A stretch of DNA of 64,000 nt from Laguncularia racemosa (Eukaryota > Streptophyta > Magnoliopsida > Myrtales > Combretaceae). The stretch covers positions 80,422-144,421 of the forward strand of contig JBBMOL010000578.1 in NCBI GenBank assembly GCA_037954665.1, in the 5' to 3' direction. The notes under the pieces were generated by a model. The model ran no database searches, had not been told where the DNA came from, and worked only from the letters and a program-made list of their open reading frames with translations. Positions 33,046-44,384 of the stretch are shown here, piece after piece (within the stretch, counting starts at the first letter, position 1; every line of letters begins with the position of its first letter). The position numbers were made by a program, and so were the translations under genes.

Positions 33046-33720
33046 CGTGGCTCCTTATGTGTAGAAGAAAGGAAAGCTAATTGAATTTGAATTCCATATT
33101 GGAATTCCATAATTTGAAGAAGCTTATGGAGTGTGTTGTATGATTTTCTTGTGAATTAGGAAGTGGAAGTATACAATTTTCAGATTTGCATTGTGTGGGA
33201 TAATAGGGAATTTATTTGAATTCAAACACATCCATTAAGTTGAGTAAGTTATTGAGTGGTATTGATTGTATTCCATTTGAATTTGAAATTCGATTATTAC
33301 CATTTGTAGAAAGTTACATTAAGGAGTGCTATCTGAATTATTACTGTGTTGTATGTGTATAAGTTGTGGTTTAGGAAATTGTATTAGAAGTGGAGAGTGC
33401 ACCGTGTATAAAAAGGTGTGTGTTTTGTGTGCTAAGTAAAGGGTGTATGTTTGGCATTTTGTGTGTGTTGATTGAAAAGGGGATTGCAAGTGGTGCATGT
33501 GTGGTGGATTATAGAAGTGTTGCACCGTGATGTGTTACTTGTTGTGGAGAAGAGTGCTATACGTGGATTGTAATAGCATACATGTGCTTTGAGTGAAGTT
33601 AAGTGAGTTGTTTGTTTTCCTTTTGTAGTGGCTATTGTGTGGCGTTAAAGGCAGTGTGGTTGTGAGGTGTGCTCCTCTACTTCAAATTGTCTTTGAGGTT
33701 CATATACCGAGTCTACAACT
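33046..33720 (+). other. E1 leader, second part
   Basis: Family-1 leader in plus orientation, with the conserved GAATTTGAAATTCGATTATTACC module near 33280 written as sense strand. CGTGG after the 2b LTR is the expected site of one TSD copy. Confidence 0.65.
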
Positions 33721-34994
33721 ATGTTGAATGATAGCTTGAATGGGGGAATTGGCAATGAAGCCAATAGTCAGGTTTGTGGAGGTCAGGGTCATAATGTTGC
33801 TGGTAGGAGGACTTTAGAAGAATAACTCCAAGATCTTACTACCATAGTTGCTACTCTAGCAACTAGGATTGATAGAATGACATTACCACAACCACCAGTG
33901 GTAAACCATCAAGTACCCACCTCAGGTAGCTCTATAGAATCCTTAGAGAGATAGAGTAGTGGGAGATGGAAATTTGAATAGAAGGATGGGTGAGGAACAT
34001 CTTCCATATAGGGAGAAAAGGATGACAATTTTGGGGCTAATCCATATCAGAATAGGGATTTTAGGCCACCTCGGGGCTTGGAGTATGTGAAACTGCAGAT
34101 GCCTTCTTATGATGGCAAGGGATCAGCTGATGATTATTTAGATTAGGAGGATAAGGTTGAGGTCTCTTTGAATGTTATGAGATCGATGATAATACCAGGG
34201 TCTGATTAGCTACTGTCGAGTTTATAGGGTACACTGTATTATGGTGGAAGAATCTGATTATCAGCAGGCATAGGGATGGAGAGGTTGAGATTCAGACATA
34301 GAGGGATAGAAAAGGGTATTGAGAAAAAAGTTCATTCCTGAGCACTACAAACAAGAATTGTTTATGCGACTGCAGACCTTGAGGCAGGGAGGCAAGACAG
34401 TGGATGATTATGTGTAGGAATTTGAAACCCTCATGATTTAGTGTAGGTCTGTTGAACCTCTAGAATAAACCGTTAGCACACCTTCGTCTTAGGCTTGAAA
34501 TATGAAATAGCGTGTGTTGTTGAGCTGTAGTGCTATAGTAGACTTGATGAGGCTATTCATTTGGCCTTGAAAGTAGAGAGGCAAAGGAGGTCCAACTTAT
34601 TTAGGGCTCCGAGCAGTAGGCCTAATGCTATCACTAGACCACGCAGCTGACGTCAGTCAGGGGGAACAAAGGCGGTAGGTGAGACAATGTGAGCAACGGA
34701 CAAAACTAACCGAAATACTATTAGAGAAAATTTACCTACTAGGAAGGGTAAAGAGGTAATAACACCAGATGTGAGGCAGACTGTTCACGGATCTACTAGT
34801 GGAAAGGCACGCCAAATCAAGTGCTTTAAATGCATGGGATTTGGGCATATAGCAGCACAGTGTCTAAATAAGAGGGTGATGACTATTATGGAGGGCACTG
34901 GGGAAGATGTTGAGGATGATAATGAACAAACTGAACCTACAGATTTACCAACGGCACTGCAAGAGTATTATATGAACCAGACTGCAGAGACACA
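33721..34994 (+). pseudogene. E1 gag with zinc knuckle
   Basis: The ATG at 33721 gives MLNDSLNGGIGNEANS, then LATRIDRMTLPQPPV, GANPYQNRDFRPPRG and LEYVKLQMPSYDGKGSADDY, the family-1 gag. Many stops and frameshifts follow. The clean stretch 34771-34994 holds CFKCMGFGHIAAQC, a complete CX2CX4HX4C knuckle, and an acidic tail. The frame is cut at 34999 by the LTR of F2d. Confidence 0.85.
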
Positions 34995-34999
34995 TGAGG

Positions 35000-35753
35000 T
35001 GATGAAAGCCATGATGGGAGTCAAGCTAGAAGATGGAATGTGGATCCTCTTGAAGTGCCACGATTGATCACAAGAACTCAAGCGAAATGATTCAAGGAAG
35101 CACTTAATGGGCTGATAAAGGATATCCAAGAAGCCGGAAAAGATTGGAGCAACCATGAGAATGACCTTGCAATTGTACATGTCATTCAAGGAGATCAAGC
35201 ATAGGAGATCAAAGCTGTCGGCCTTGACAACGCTGGCTTAAACGCTGCCAGCTTTGAACTGGCGTTGCAATTAGAGTGCGACAGAGGGACTACGCCAGCT
35301 ACTATGCCACCGGCCTATATACCCGCGTACATCCTACGCCGCCTACTACGCCGTTTGGCAATACATTTTCTGTTTGTTATATTTCCGCAACTTTATTATG
35401 TTATGTTGTTTTAGGCTTTTGTTTTACGAATTGTAAACCCTATTAAAAGCTGCTTAAGGTTGGAAAAACACAGATAGAACATACATACAACATTGAATAA
35501 CACAATTTGAGAGAATTCCTCTCTTGGTTCTCTAAAGAACTTCTCTTGAACTTATCGGATTTCTTCTATGGTGTTGAAACTAACTTATCAATCGGTCTTT
35601 CATCCCGATTGTGGCATCAACAAAATATACCAGGTTCTTGCCTCATCTATAGGCAACGGGTCGCAGTTCCACTTTGATTGTTTTGGCATCTTGGGTTGCA
35701 ATTCCAAATGTATTGGTATAGGGTTTCATCACACGTGGGCGTGGTTTGTATCA
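35000..35753 (+). repeat. 5' LTR of F2d (subfamily 2b)
   Basis: TGATGAAAGCC...TTTGTATCA, 754 bp. The GCCGGC-type array is at 35215-35357. It inserted into E1 gag after CACATGAGG. Confidence 0.88.
35215..35357. repeat. GCCGGC-type array in F2d LTR
   Basis: TACGCC, GCCGCC and CCGGC cores in the same spacing as the F2c LTR, but more decayed by C-to-T type changes (for example CTATGCCACCGGCC). Confidence 0.75.
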
Positions 35754-35756
35754 GTT

Positions 35757-35769
35757 TGGTATCAGAGCC
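35757..35769 (+). other. Primer binding site of F2d
   Basis: TGGTATCAGAGCC, tRNA-Met complement, three bases after the LTR. Confidence 0.88.
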
Positions 35770-36098
35770 TAGGTTTGTTAAACATCAGTTCGGTTTGAGA
35801 AAGGTAACTCAAAACCCTAACTCCAATCGTTCATATCAAGTTTCGTATTACCATCGCTTTATACTCAAGTCCATAGTGTTAATTGTCCCTTGGGTAGTGT
35901 AATTTCATTCTAGCGATCTTGTTACAAAAAAAAAAAAAAGAAGGAACGAAAAAAAGAAGAAGGAAAAGAACGAAAACAAAGACAACAAAAAAGAAAGAAA
36001 AAAGGAAAATTCAAGCCGAAGAGTTTGTTCTTGAATCCTACGGAAGAATTTGTTGTGGTTTGGATTAGTTCCAAGAGAATTGAGAAGAGGATTGGTGA
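35770..36098 (+). other. F2d leader
   Basis: Non-coding leader with an A-rich run at 35924-36008. It ends at the solo LTR target GTTGA and resumes at 37016. Confidence 0.7.
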
Positions 36099-36103
36099 GT
36101 TGA

Positions 36104-37010
36104 TGATGAGATCCGAGATGAGACCAAGCCGGAAGAAGAAACGTGGATCCTCTTAAAGTGCCACCTGGACCGATCATAAGAAATCGAGCAAAACGATTCA
36201 AGGAAGCACTTAACGGGTTGATAAAGGTTGTCCATGAAGCCGGAAAGGATTGGAGCAATCATGAAGTTGGAACGGATTGGATACAACCATTGGAAGACCC
36301 TTGCTTTTGTACAAGTTATACTGGACACGGTTGAAGAGGGCGTGTACTTTCAAGGCACGGCCGTGTAGGACTCTCAAGATTGCCTAGAATCATACACGGC
36401 TAGATACACGTTAAAAGGCACGACCGTGTATGGAGTCAAGCAAATCCACAGAAAGATACACGGCTAAAGTACACTGGCGTATATGTTGCCAGAAGTTGCA
36501 CAGACAGATACACGGTCAAAGTACACGGGCGTGTATGTTGCCAGAAGTTGCACAGACAAGTACACGGCCAAAGTACACGGGCGTGTACACAGGCCGTGTA
36601 TCCCCTGTCGGCCAGCTTGTTCTGTTTCGCGTTTTTATTCACTTAACTAAACTACGTCGTTTTGGACTTGTTTTTTTACACGAATTGTAACCCTAGTATA
36701 AAAGCTCCTAGGGTTTAGAACATTAAAGATAAGACATCATTGAACATTAAACACTTTTGAGAGGCACCTCTCTTGGTTCTTCAAGAACTTAATTCGAACT
36801 TATCGGATTGATTTCCGTGGCGTTCATCCGACTTATCAATCGGTTTTCCATCCCGATGTGGCGTCTTCACTTTTATACCAAGGTTCTTGTCTCGCTTATA
36901 GACAACGGGTCGTGGTTTTCCACTTTAGGTGTTTGGGGGGCGTCTTAGGCATCGAATTTCCGAACGTATTGGTATTTGGGTTTCGTCACAAGTTGGCGTG
37001 GTTCGCATTA
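36104..37010 (+). repeat. Solo LTR of subfamily 2a
   Basis: It starts TGATGAGATCC and ends TTCGCATTA. TSD GTTGA lies at 36099-36103 and 37011-37015. There is no primer site or internal sequence, and F2d leader continues on the right. The TATA box (GTATAAAAGC) is near 36697. The first 200 bp still read as the pol C-terminus (PPGPIIRNRAKRFKEAL), because the family-2 coding frame overlaps the LTR. Confidence 0.92.
36325..36602. repeat. TACACG/CGTGTA palindrome array in solo LTR
   Basis: The longest array here. Units such as TACACGGTCAAAGTACACGG and GCGTGTATGTTGCCAGAAGT occur in tandem with a period of about 54 bp near 36460-36570. They end in GTACACAGGCCGTGTATC. Confidence 0.93.
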
Positions 37011-37146
37011 GTTGATATCATCCTTACTTGTGAGAATACACGAGTGAATGTGGGATATCATTCTTTGAGTGAAACATGTGAGGAGTGAATCGTGAGGTTT
37101 AATCCTATACATATTTGTGTTAGTACTAACCTTTCATTGTAGGAAC

Positions 37147-38169
37147 TATGTCAAGGCAACATTCTCCTGAAGGTGAGAGGGGGAGGTTTGATGCTTGGTT
37201 AGTGATTTGAGGCGTTGAGGAGTGAGATGAAGAGGATGTTTTAGGAGGGAATGGAACAAATTCATGAGACGGTGGAGCAAAAACTAGAGCAATCTAAAAA
37301 TGTCTTTCAAGGGCGTAAGAGGGAAAGTTGTTTTAAGAGAGGACAGAGGAGTGGAGATGAAATTTCTGATGATGAATTTGATGAAACCTTCTATCGGGAG
37401 TTATAGAGGTTATGGTGGTAGGAATAGTGGAACTAGGGATTAGGAAGATAGAGGAGATAAGAATAGAGAGGATAATCAATTGAGTAGTTTAAAGATGAAG
37501 ATTCCTCCTTTCCAAGGGAAGAATGATCCTGAGGCATACTTAGAATGGAGAAGAAGGTAGAGATGGTGTTTGGTTGTCACAATTATAGTGGGAGAAAGAA
37601 AGTGAAGCTTGCTGCCATTGAGTTTTTAGATTACGCCATAGTGTGGTGGGATCAACTGATGTTGAATAGAAGAAGGAATGGCGAACCACCCATTGAGTCT
37701 TGGGAAGAGATGAAGAGGGTGATGAAGAAGCGGTTTGTTCCTGCTTACTACTATCGCGAATTGCACAACAAATTGCAAACTCTTAAGTAGAGAAGCCGAA
37801 GTGTGGATGAGTATTTCAAGGAGATGGAGGTTACTATGATTAGAGCGAATGTTGAGGAGGATAAGAGAGGCTACCATGGCTAGGTTTCTTGCTGGGTTAA
37901 ATAGAGAGATTTAAAATGTGGTAGAATTGTAGCATTATGTGGAATTGGAAGATATGGTTCACATGGCTATAAAGGTTGAGAACCAACACAGGAGGAAAGG
38001 TAGTAGTACTGCACAGTTTCAACAGGGTGCTGGTTCATCTACTTGGAAGACTAACCATTAGAGAAAGGAAGAAAGTCTTTACCCACCAAGCCAAAAGGAG
38101 AGCAGAAGCAAGGAGGTTCTACTCCTGGTAATCAAGGTAAACCTGATTCTTTTACTCCTAGAAATCGTA
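37147..38169 (+). pseudogene. F2d gag
   Basis: The ATG at 37147 gives MSRQHSPEGERGRFDAW, then decayed frames to MKIPPFQGKNDPEAYLEW, GCHNYSGRKKVKLAAIEFLD, WWDQLMLNRRRNGEPPIESW and RSRSVDEYFKEMEVTMIRA. Stops at LVI(stop) and LQTLK(stop) and frameshifts break it. F2e interrupts it just before the knuckle, and 48667-48722 supplies CFKCQGRGHIASQC in a matching frame. Confidence 0.87.
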
Positions 38170-38900
38170 TGATACGAAACCACGCTCACGGTAACGAAAC
38201 CCTATACCAATACGTTAGGAGTTGTAACCAAGATGCCAAACAATCAAAGTGGAACCGCGACCTGTTGCCTATAGATGAGGCAAGAACCTTGGTATATTCT
38301 ATTGACGCCATAATCTGGATGAAAGACCGATTGATAAGTTGGGTTTGAACACCACAGAAGAAATTCGATAAGTTCTAGAGAAGTTCTTTGGAGAACCAAG
38401 AGAGGAATTCTCTCAAATTGTGTTATTTAATGTTGTATGTATGTTCTCTGTTCTATTTTCCAACCCTAGCAGCTTTTTAATAAGGTTTACAATTCATAAA
38501 ACAAAAGCCCAAAGTGACATAACATAATAAATTTGTAGAAAAATAATAAACAAGCAAAGTACGCTGGCAGCGTAGTAGCCGGTTGTAGGATGTACGTTAG
38601 GTATATAGGCCGGCGGCATAGTAGCCAGCGTAGTCCCTCTGTCACGCTCTAATTGCAACGCCGGTTCAAAGCCGGCAGCGTTGTCAAGGCCGGCAGCTTT
38701 GATCTCCTTGAATGACTTGTATAGATGCAAGTTCATCCCCATGGTTGCTCTAATCCTTTTCGGCTTCTTGAACATCCTTTATCAACCCGTTAAGTGCTTC
38801 CTTGAATCGTTTCGCTCGAGTTCTTGTGATCGGTCCAGGTGGCACTTTAAGAGGGTCCACATTCCATCTTCTAGCTTAACTCCCATCATGGCTTTCATCA
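38170..38900 (-). repeat. 3' LTR of F2e (subfamily 2b)
   Basis: TGATACGAAACC to CTTTCATCA on +, 731 bp. The GCCGGC array is at 38566-38700. Confidence 0.9.
38566..38700. repeat. GCCGGC array in F2e 3' LTR
   Basis: GCCGGC or GCCGGT cores at about 38656, 38671 and 38690, plus related CGTAGTAGCCGG and GGCCGGCGGC sites. It mirrors the F2c array in reverse orientation. Confidence 0.85.
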
Positions 38901-39764
38901 TTCCCCTCCTCTTGAAAAGGATTTGTCCTCAAATCATCGCCTACATCAAAAGGACTCAGATCAGTAACGTTAAAAGTAGCACTTACTTGATACTCACCTG
39001 GCAAATCTAACTTGTAGGCATTATCATTTATGCGCTCAAGAATCTGAAATGGTTCATCGCCTCTAGGAAGTAATTTAGATCAATGATGCATAGGAAACCG
39101 CTCTTTGCACATGTGAACCCAAACCCAGTCTCCAGGTTCAAAGACAGCTTGTCAACGACCCTTGTTGGCTTGTTTCACATACTGTTCTGTCCTCCGCTCA
39201 ATGTTTAGCCTTGCCTTCTCATGGATCTGTTTAATAAATTCTGCTTTCTTCTTACCATCTAGATTAACATACTCAGAAATAGGAAGACGTGATAAATCCA
39301 AAGGAGTTAGTGGATTAAAACCATACACAATTTCAAAAGGTGTAAACTTAGTAACATCATGCATTGTGCTATTATAAGCAAATTCAACATGAGGCAAACA
39401 ATCCTCCCAACTTTAATGTTCTTTTTATTGACAGCCCTTAACAAAGTAATAATGTTCGATTTACTACCTCAGTTTGACCATCAGTCTGTGGATGACAAGT
39501 AGTAGAGAACAATAACTTAGTTCCTAACTTAGCCCACAGGGTCTTCCAAAAGTAGCTGAAGAATTTAGCATCCCGATCCGACACGATTGTTCTAGGCATA
39601 CAATGTAATCTCACAACTTCCCTAAAGAACAAATTAGCAATATGGCAAGCATAATCTATTTTGTGGTAAGGAATTAAATGTGCCATCTTAGAAAACCTAT
39701 CCATGACTACAAAAATAGAGTCTCGACCATACTTAGATTTGGGTAATCCTAACACAAAATCCAT
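38901..39764 (-). pseudogene. F2e integrase core and C-terminus
   Basis: The frame 39764-39438 has MDFVLGLPKSKYGRDS (first Asp), PRTIVSDRDAKFFSY (second Asp) and CHPQTDGQTEVVNRTL (catalytic Glu): the full D,D,E triad. After a frameshift, 39397-39152 gives PHVEFAYNSTMHDVTKF and PFEIVYGFNPLTPLDL. The C-terminal segment continues toward the polypurine tract at 38901 and then into the LTR. Lesions are few, so this is the least damaged integrase here. Confidence 0.9.
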
Positions 39765-39769
39765 GGAAA

Positions 39770-40780
39770 TATCTACCCAAAGCTTATGAGGAATGGGAAG
39801 TGAGGTATAAAGTCCATGAGGTTGGACTCTAGATTTTGCTTACTTACAAGTGACACATCGCTCTCAAATCCTCTCAACATCTTGCTTCATGTGAGGCCAA
39901 TAAAAGTGTTCCTACAAAAACCCTTAAGGTTTTAGCTACTCTGAAATGCCCCATTAATCCTCCTCCATGAGACTCCCTCACTAATAACTCTCTTAAAGAA
40001 CAATTGGGAATGCAAAGTTTATTCTCCCTAAACAAGAATCCCTCATGTTTATAAAATTTACCATGACCACTCTTCTCACAGCGAGCATACTCTTCACAAA
40101 ATTCTCAATCAGTAGCATACAATTCTTTAATATGCTCAAAACCAAGCAATCTAGAACTAAGAGTAGAGATAAGAGCATACCTTCTCGAAAGTGCGTCAGC
40201 AACAACATTTTCTTTACCTTGCTTATAGTGGATGACATAGGGAAATGTTTCGATGAACTCCACCCAACGAACATGCCTTTTGTTTAGCTTATGTTGTCCC
40301 TTCAAGTACTTTAACGATTCATGATCAATGTGGATCACGAACTCTTTTGGCCAAAGATAGTGTTGCCAAGTCTCCAGCGCTCAAACCAATGCATATAACT
40401 CCTTGTCATAAGTAGGGTAGTTCAAGGTTGCCCCACTTAACTTCTCACTAAAGAACACAAATTTGGGCTCCTTTCTTACATGAGAACTGCTCTAATACCT
40501 ATTCCTGGAGCATCACACTCAATCTCAAAAGTTTTAGAAAAATCAGGTAAAGCAAGTAGTGGCACATGAGTCAACTTATTTTTTAGCGTTTGAAAGGCCT
40601 TCTCTTGTTGCTCTCCCCAACTGAACCCCACATTCTTCTTGATCACCTCAGTAAGTGGTGCTACAATGGTGCTGAAATCCTTTACAAACCTCTTGTAAAA
40701 ACTCGCTAGTCCATGAAAACTTCGAACATTACTTACATCAGTTAGACTAAGCCATTATTGGATCGCACGAATCTTCTCTT
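39770..40780 (-). pseudogene. F2e RNase H and integrase zinc domain
   Basis: Minus-strand motifs: THVPLLALPDFSKTFEIECD (first Asp), a decayed KELYALV-equivalent, then HIDHESLKYLKGQHKLNKRH and VIHYKQGKENVVADALSRRY. Downstream, SHGGGLMGHF-like and RCVTCK-like residues for the zinc domain appear near 39850-39970 in shifted frames. Stops near 40440-40500 prevent a continuous product. Confidence 0.85.
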
Positions 40781-40783
40781 CAT

Positions 40784-41370
40784 CTACCTGTATTCCCTGT
40801 GCACTAACAATAAAACCAAGAAACACAAGTTTGTCTGTGCAAAAGTGCACTTTTTGAGGTTAGCATATAATTGCTCCTTTCGAAGCACTTCTAAAACATC
40901 CCTTAAGTGAGATATATGGTCTTCTAAACTCTTGCTGTAAATGAGGATATCATCAAAGTAGACGACCACAAATTTGCCAATAAAAGTCCTCAAAACATGG
41001 TTCATAAGTCTCATGAAAGTACTAGGTGCGTTAGTTAAACCGAAAGGCATTACTAACCACTCATATAATGCATATTTTGTCTTAAATGCAGTTTTCCATT
41101 CATCACCTTCCTTCATTCTAATTTGGTGATATCCACTTTTTAAATCAATTTTGGAAAAGACACTAGACCCATGTAACTCATCTAACAGGTCATCTAAGCG
41201 AGGAATGGGATGACGATACTTTACCGTGATGTTGTTGATGGTGCGGCAATCAACACACATTCTCTATGACCCATCCTTCTTAGGCACCAAAATCATAGGC
41301 ACTACACATAGGCTCATGCTTTCTCTCACGTACCCCTTCTCCATTAAGTCATTGACTTGCTTTTGGAGTT
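40784..41370 (-). pseudogene. F2e reverse transcriptase
   Basis: The frame 41260-40784 reads MCVDCRTINNITVKYRHPIP, RLDDLLDELHGSSVFSKIDL, KSGYHQIRMKEGDEWKTAFK, LVMPFGLTNAPSTFMRLMNH and FVVVYFDDILIYSKSLEDH, which includes the catalytic YFDD. It begins in another frame with GYVRESMSLCVVPMILVPKK. This undeleted RT is the reference that shows the deletion in D2 and G. Confidence 0.92.
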
Positions 41371-41382
41371 CCTTTGTCTCCT

Positions 41383-41872
41383 CTAGATTACTCCTATAAG
41401 CTGGCTTGTTTGGAATAGATGCTCTGGGTACAAGGTCAATCTGGTGCTCAATACACGAATAGGTGGTAAACCCTTTAAAATCTCCTCAGGGAAGACATCT
41501 TCAAAGTCTTGCACAATAGACACAACCACACTAGGCAAAGAGTTAAGAAGTTCGTTAGTATTCAAACAAGTTTCTTTAAAAACCAGCAATAACATAGGTT
41601 GCTTCATCACTAACGCTTTACTCACTACACTCGCTCTTGCCACACAACTCTCCTTTTGCAAGGCTGCACTCTCCTTTTCACTCACCACCAAAGTTGATCC
41701 CCCTTCAACTTGGCCTCTTACACTCTTTCTAGCCTTCCTCTCTTTTTCCTTTTGATATTGACTTTTGTGTTCCTTTTCTTTTCTATGTCTTTTGCTCTCC
41801 CACTCTCCCTCTGTTTTTCACTCACCTTATATTTTGCAAAAAATTACTATAGCTGCAACTGATCCTCATACA
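41383..41872 (-). pseudogene. F2e protease-RT linker
   Basis: The frame reads MVVSEKESAALQKESCVARA, SLPSVVVSIVQDFEDVFPEE and ILKGLPPIRVL. The second half is the conserved RT N-terminal extension. The first half is a basic, Lys/Arg-rich spacer that follows protease in all family-2 copies. Confidence 0.8.
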
Positions 41873-41873
41873 C

Positions 41874-42284
41874 CTATTTAGGTGTTAAGGGTTTAAGATT
41901 ATAGCTTTTGCTATGGTGAACAAGTGTATACTTATTAGAAAAGCCATCATGAACAACCTTCCTGTCAAACTGCCATGGCCTCCCCAACAACACATGACAA
42001 GCTTGCATCGGCACTACATCGCATAACACCTCATCCTCATACCTATCGATGCAAAAAGCAATTAAGGCTTGCTTACTTACCTTAATCTCGCCACTATCAT
42101 TCAACCACTGCAATTTATATGGGCTAGGGTGTTTAGTGGTCTTGAGCCCCAACCTCTCAATAATGAAAGTACTCACCACATTAGTGCAACTCCCCCCATT
42201 AATGATCAAACTACAAATATGGTCACCTAGATAACATCTAGTATGAAAGATATTCTCTCGTTGCACCTCCTCTTCTTCATTCAC
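41874..42284 (-). pseudogene. F2e aspartic protease
   Basis: RENIFHTRCYLGDHI, then the active-site segment IINGGSCTNVV, where the catalytic Asp of IIDGGS is Asn. LKTTKHPSPYKLQWLNDSGE and LLGRPWQFDRKVVHDGF follow. The frame is open for 136 codons, but the Asp-to-Asn change would inactivate it. A stop (CAG to TAG) separates it from gag. Confidence 0.88.
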
Positions 42285-43184
42285 CTACACATTCAAAGCT
42301 CGCTTCACTACTGCCACTAACTTCCCTGCTGTAGGCTCCTCGTCATCACTAGCATCCTCCAATGAAGGCATATCATCATCTTCACTATCCCCCTCAGTCT
42401 CATACTCACCATCATCATGCAGAATCATAACACGTCTATTCGGACATTGACTAATAATATGGCCTTTGCCTTGGCATTTAAAACATTTAATGTCATGTTT
42501 TCTAGGAGTAGAAGAATCAGGTTTACCTTGATTACCAGGAGTAGAACCTCCTTGCTTCTGCTCTCCTTTTGGCTTGGTGGGTAAAGACTTTTCTTCCTTC
42601 TTCCAATGGTTAGTCTTCCAAGTAGATGAACCTACACCCTGTTGAAACCGTGCAATACTACTACCTTTCCTCTTATGTTGGTTCTCAACCTTTATAGCCA
42701 TGTGAACCATATCTTCCAATTCCACATAATGCTGCAATTCTACTATATTTTGAATCTCTCTATTTAACCTAGCAAGAAACCTCGCCATGGTAGCCTCTTT
42801 ATCCTCCTTAACATTCACTCTAATTATAGTAACCTCCATCTCCTTGAAATACTCATCCACACTTCGACTTCCCTTCTTATGAGTTTGCAATTTGTTGTGC
42901 AATTCATGATAGTAGTAAGTAGGAACAAACCGCTTCTTCATCACCCTCTTCATCTCTTCCCAAGACTCAATGGGTGGTTCGCCATTCCTTCTTCTATTCA
43001 ACATCAGTTGATCCCACCATACTATGGCATAGTCTAAAAACTCAATGGCAGCAAGCTTCACTTTCTTCCTCCTACTATAATTGTGACAATCAAACACCAT
43101 CTCTACCTTATTCTCCCATTCTAAGTATGCTTCAGGATCATTCTTCCCTTGGAAAGGAGGAATCTTCATCTTTATACTACTCAA
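42285..43184 (-). pseudogene. F2e gag main domain and zinc knuckle
   Basis: Open for 299 codons: MKIPPFQGKNDPEAYLEWEN, WWDQLMLNRRRNGEPPIESW, SRSVDEYFKEMEVTIIRVNV, then CFKCQGKGHIISQC (complete knuckle) and an acidic tail DGEYETEGDSEDDDMPSL. It is the best-preserved family-2 gag in the window. The N-terminal part is in 43190-43480 and resumes beyond R1 at 47380-47412, where MSRQHSPEG begins. Confidence 0.9.
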
Positions 43185-43480
43185 TTGATTATCCTCTCTA
43201 TTCCTATCTCCTCTGTCTTCCCAATCCCTAGTTCCTCTATTCCTACCACCATAATCTCTATAACTCCCGATAGAAGGTTCACCAAATTCATCATCAGAAA
43301 TTTCATCTCCACCCTTGTGTCCTCACTTAGAACAACTCTCCCTCTTACGCCCTTGAAAGACGTTTTTAGATTGCTCTAGTTTCTACTCCACTGTCTCATG
43401 AATTTGTTCCATTCCCTCCTGAAACGTCCTCTTCATCTCACTCCTCAATGCCTCAATCATTAACCTAGCATCAAACTCCC

Positions 43481-44384
43481 TGATGTGCCTAAAGGGGGGT
43501 CAAGCACAATCAACTAAAAAGGGATGAATTGTCAATGAACAACCACGCCACAAACAAAGGAAATGACTCAAAATTCCTCAAGAAACCGAAATATTGATGA
43601 ACAACAATATATGATATAACGTTGATTGCAAGAATGAAAATGAAATGGGATTCAATTTCAATTCAAAATTCCTTCAAATTCCGAATCTTAGAACCCTAAT
43701 TTCATAAGAACAAAAAGTACATAAAAGTAACTAAATCCTCACCAGATATGACTCACTAGTTTGGAATTAGGATCAACTTGTAATTTGTTGATATAACACA
43801 CAACAAATCCAAGCCTACTCGCCACAATTTCACTAAGGAAATTGATAAGAGCAATTGCTTGAAAGAGGCACTCTCTCTCACGGCAAAAGGGGTGTTTTTT
43901 CTCAAATATCAAAAAGCTCCTCAAAAACCCTAATTTTCAAGTATTTATACTTGCACCCTTTAGGGTTAGAATGACTAAAAAATCACAACTATGCCACTTT
44001 AGGGTGGCCGGTCCTAAAGGTAAAATACAACCAAATAAAATGTCCCATAAAGCTTACAAAATAAATGGTTCAAACATAAATTACAAGTAAAGAAAATAAT
44101 CTTCGGCAGGCTAGCTTCATGATGGAATCCGTCGGTTCAACTCATCGCCGATTCAGGTCGGTCCATAGATAACCCACAAGCTGAGTCTTAGTGAGTTTAT
44201 CCATCACTTTGTGAAACCAAATAAGCATACCTGTTGGAATATACAATTCATGAATAAGATAAAAGAGGTTAGATAATAATTTATTCCGAGGTTGATCTGC
44301 TTGAAATGGGCCCTCATTGTCAAGATTTGAAATCCTTCAATTTTTGTCCTAATGATAGGTCTTGTCGGATTTTGATTCCCATCA
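43481..44384 (-). repeat. 3' LTR of R1 (subfamily 1b)
   Basis: 904 bp, ends TGATGTGCC/CCCATCA, close to the solo LTR at 15-918. The TATA palindrome is at 43937-43954. Confidence 0.92.

Noticed and set aside
36143..36334. 63-codon frame MDPLKVPPGPIIRNRAKR as a small gene
   Set aside because: It is the polyprotein C-terminus carried inside a solo family-2 LTR, not an independent gene.
36325..36602. Palindromic repeats read as a CRISPR array
   Set aside because: Repeat and spacer lengths vary, spacers are themselves conserved, the sites are near-perfect palindromes within an LTR with a TSD, and the DNA is plant nuclear.
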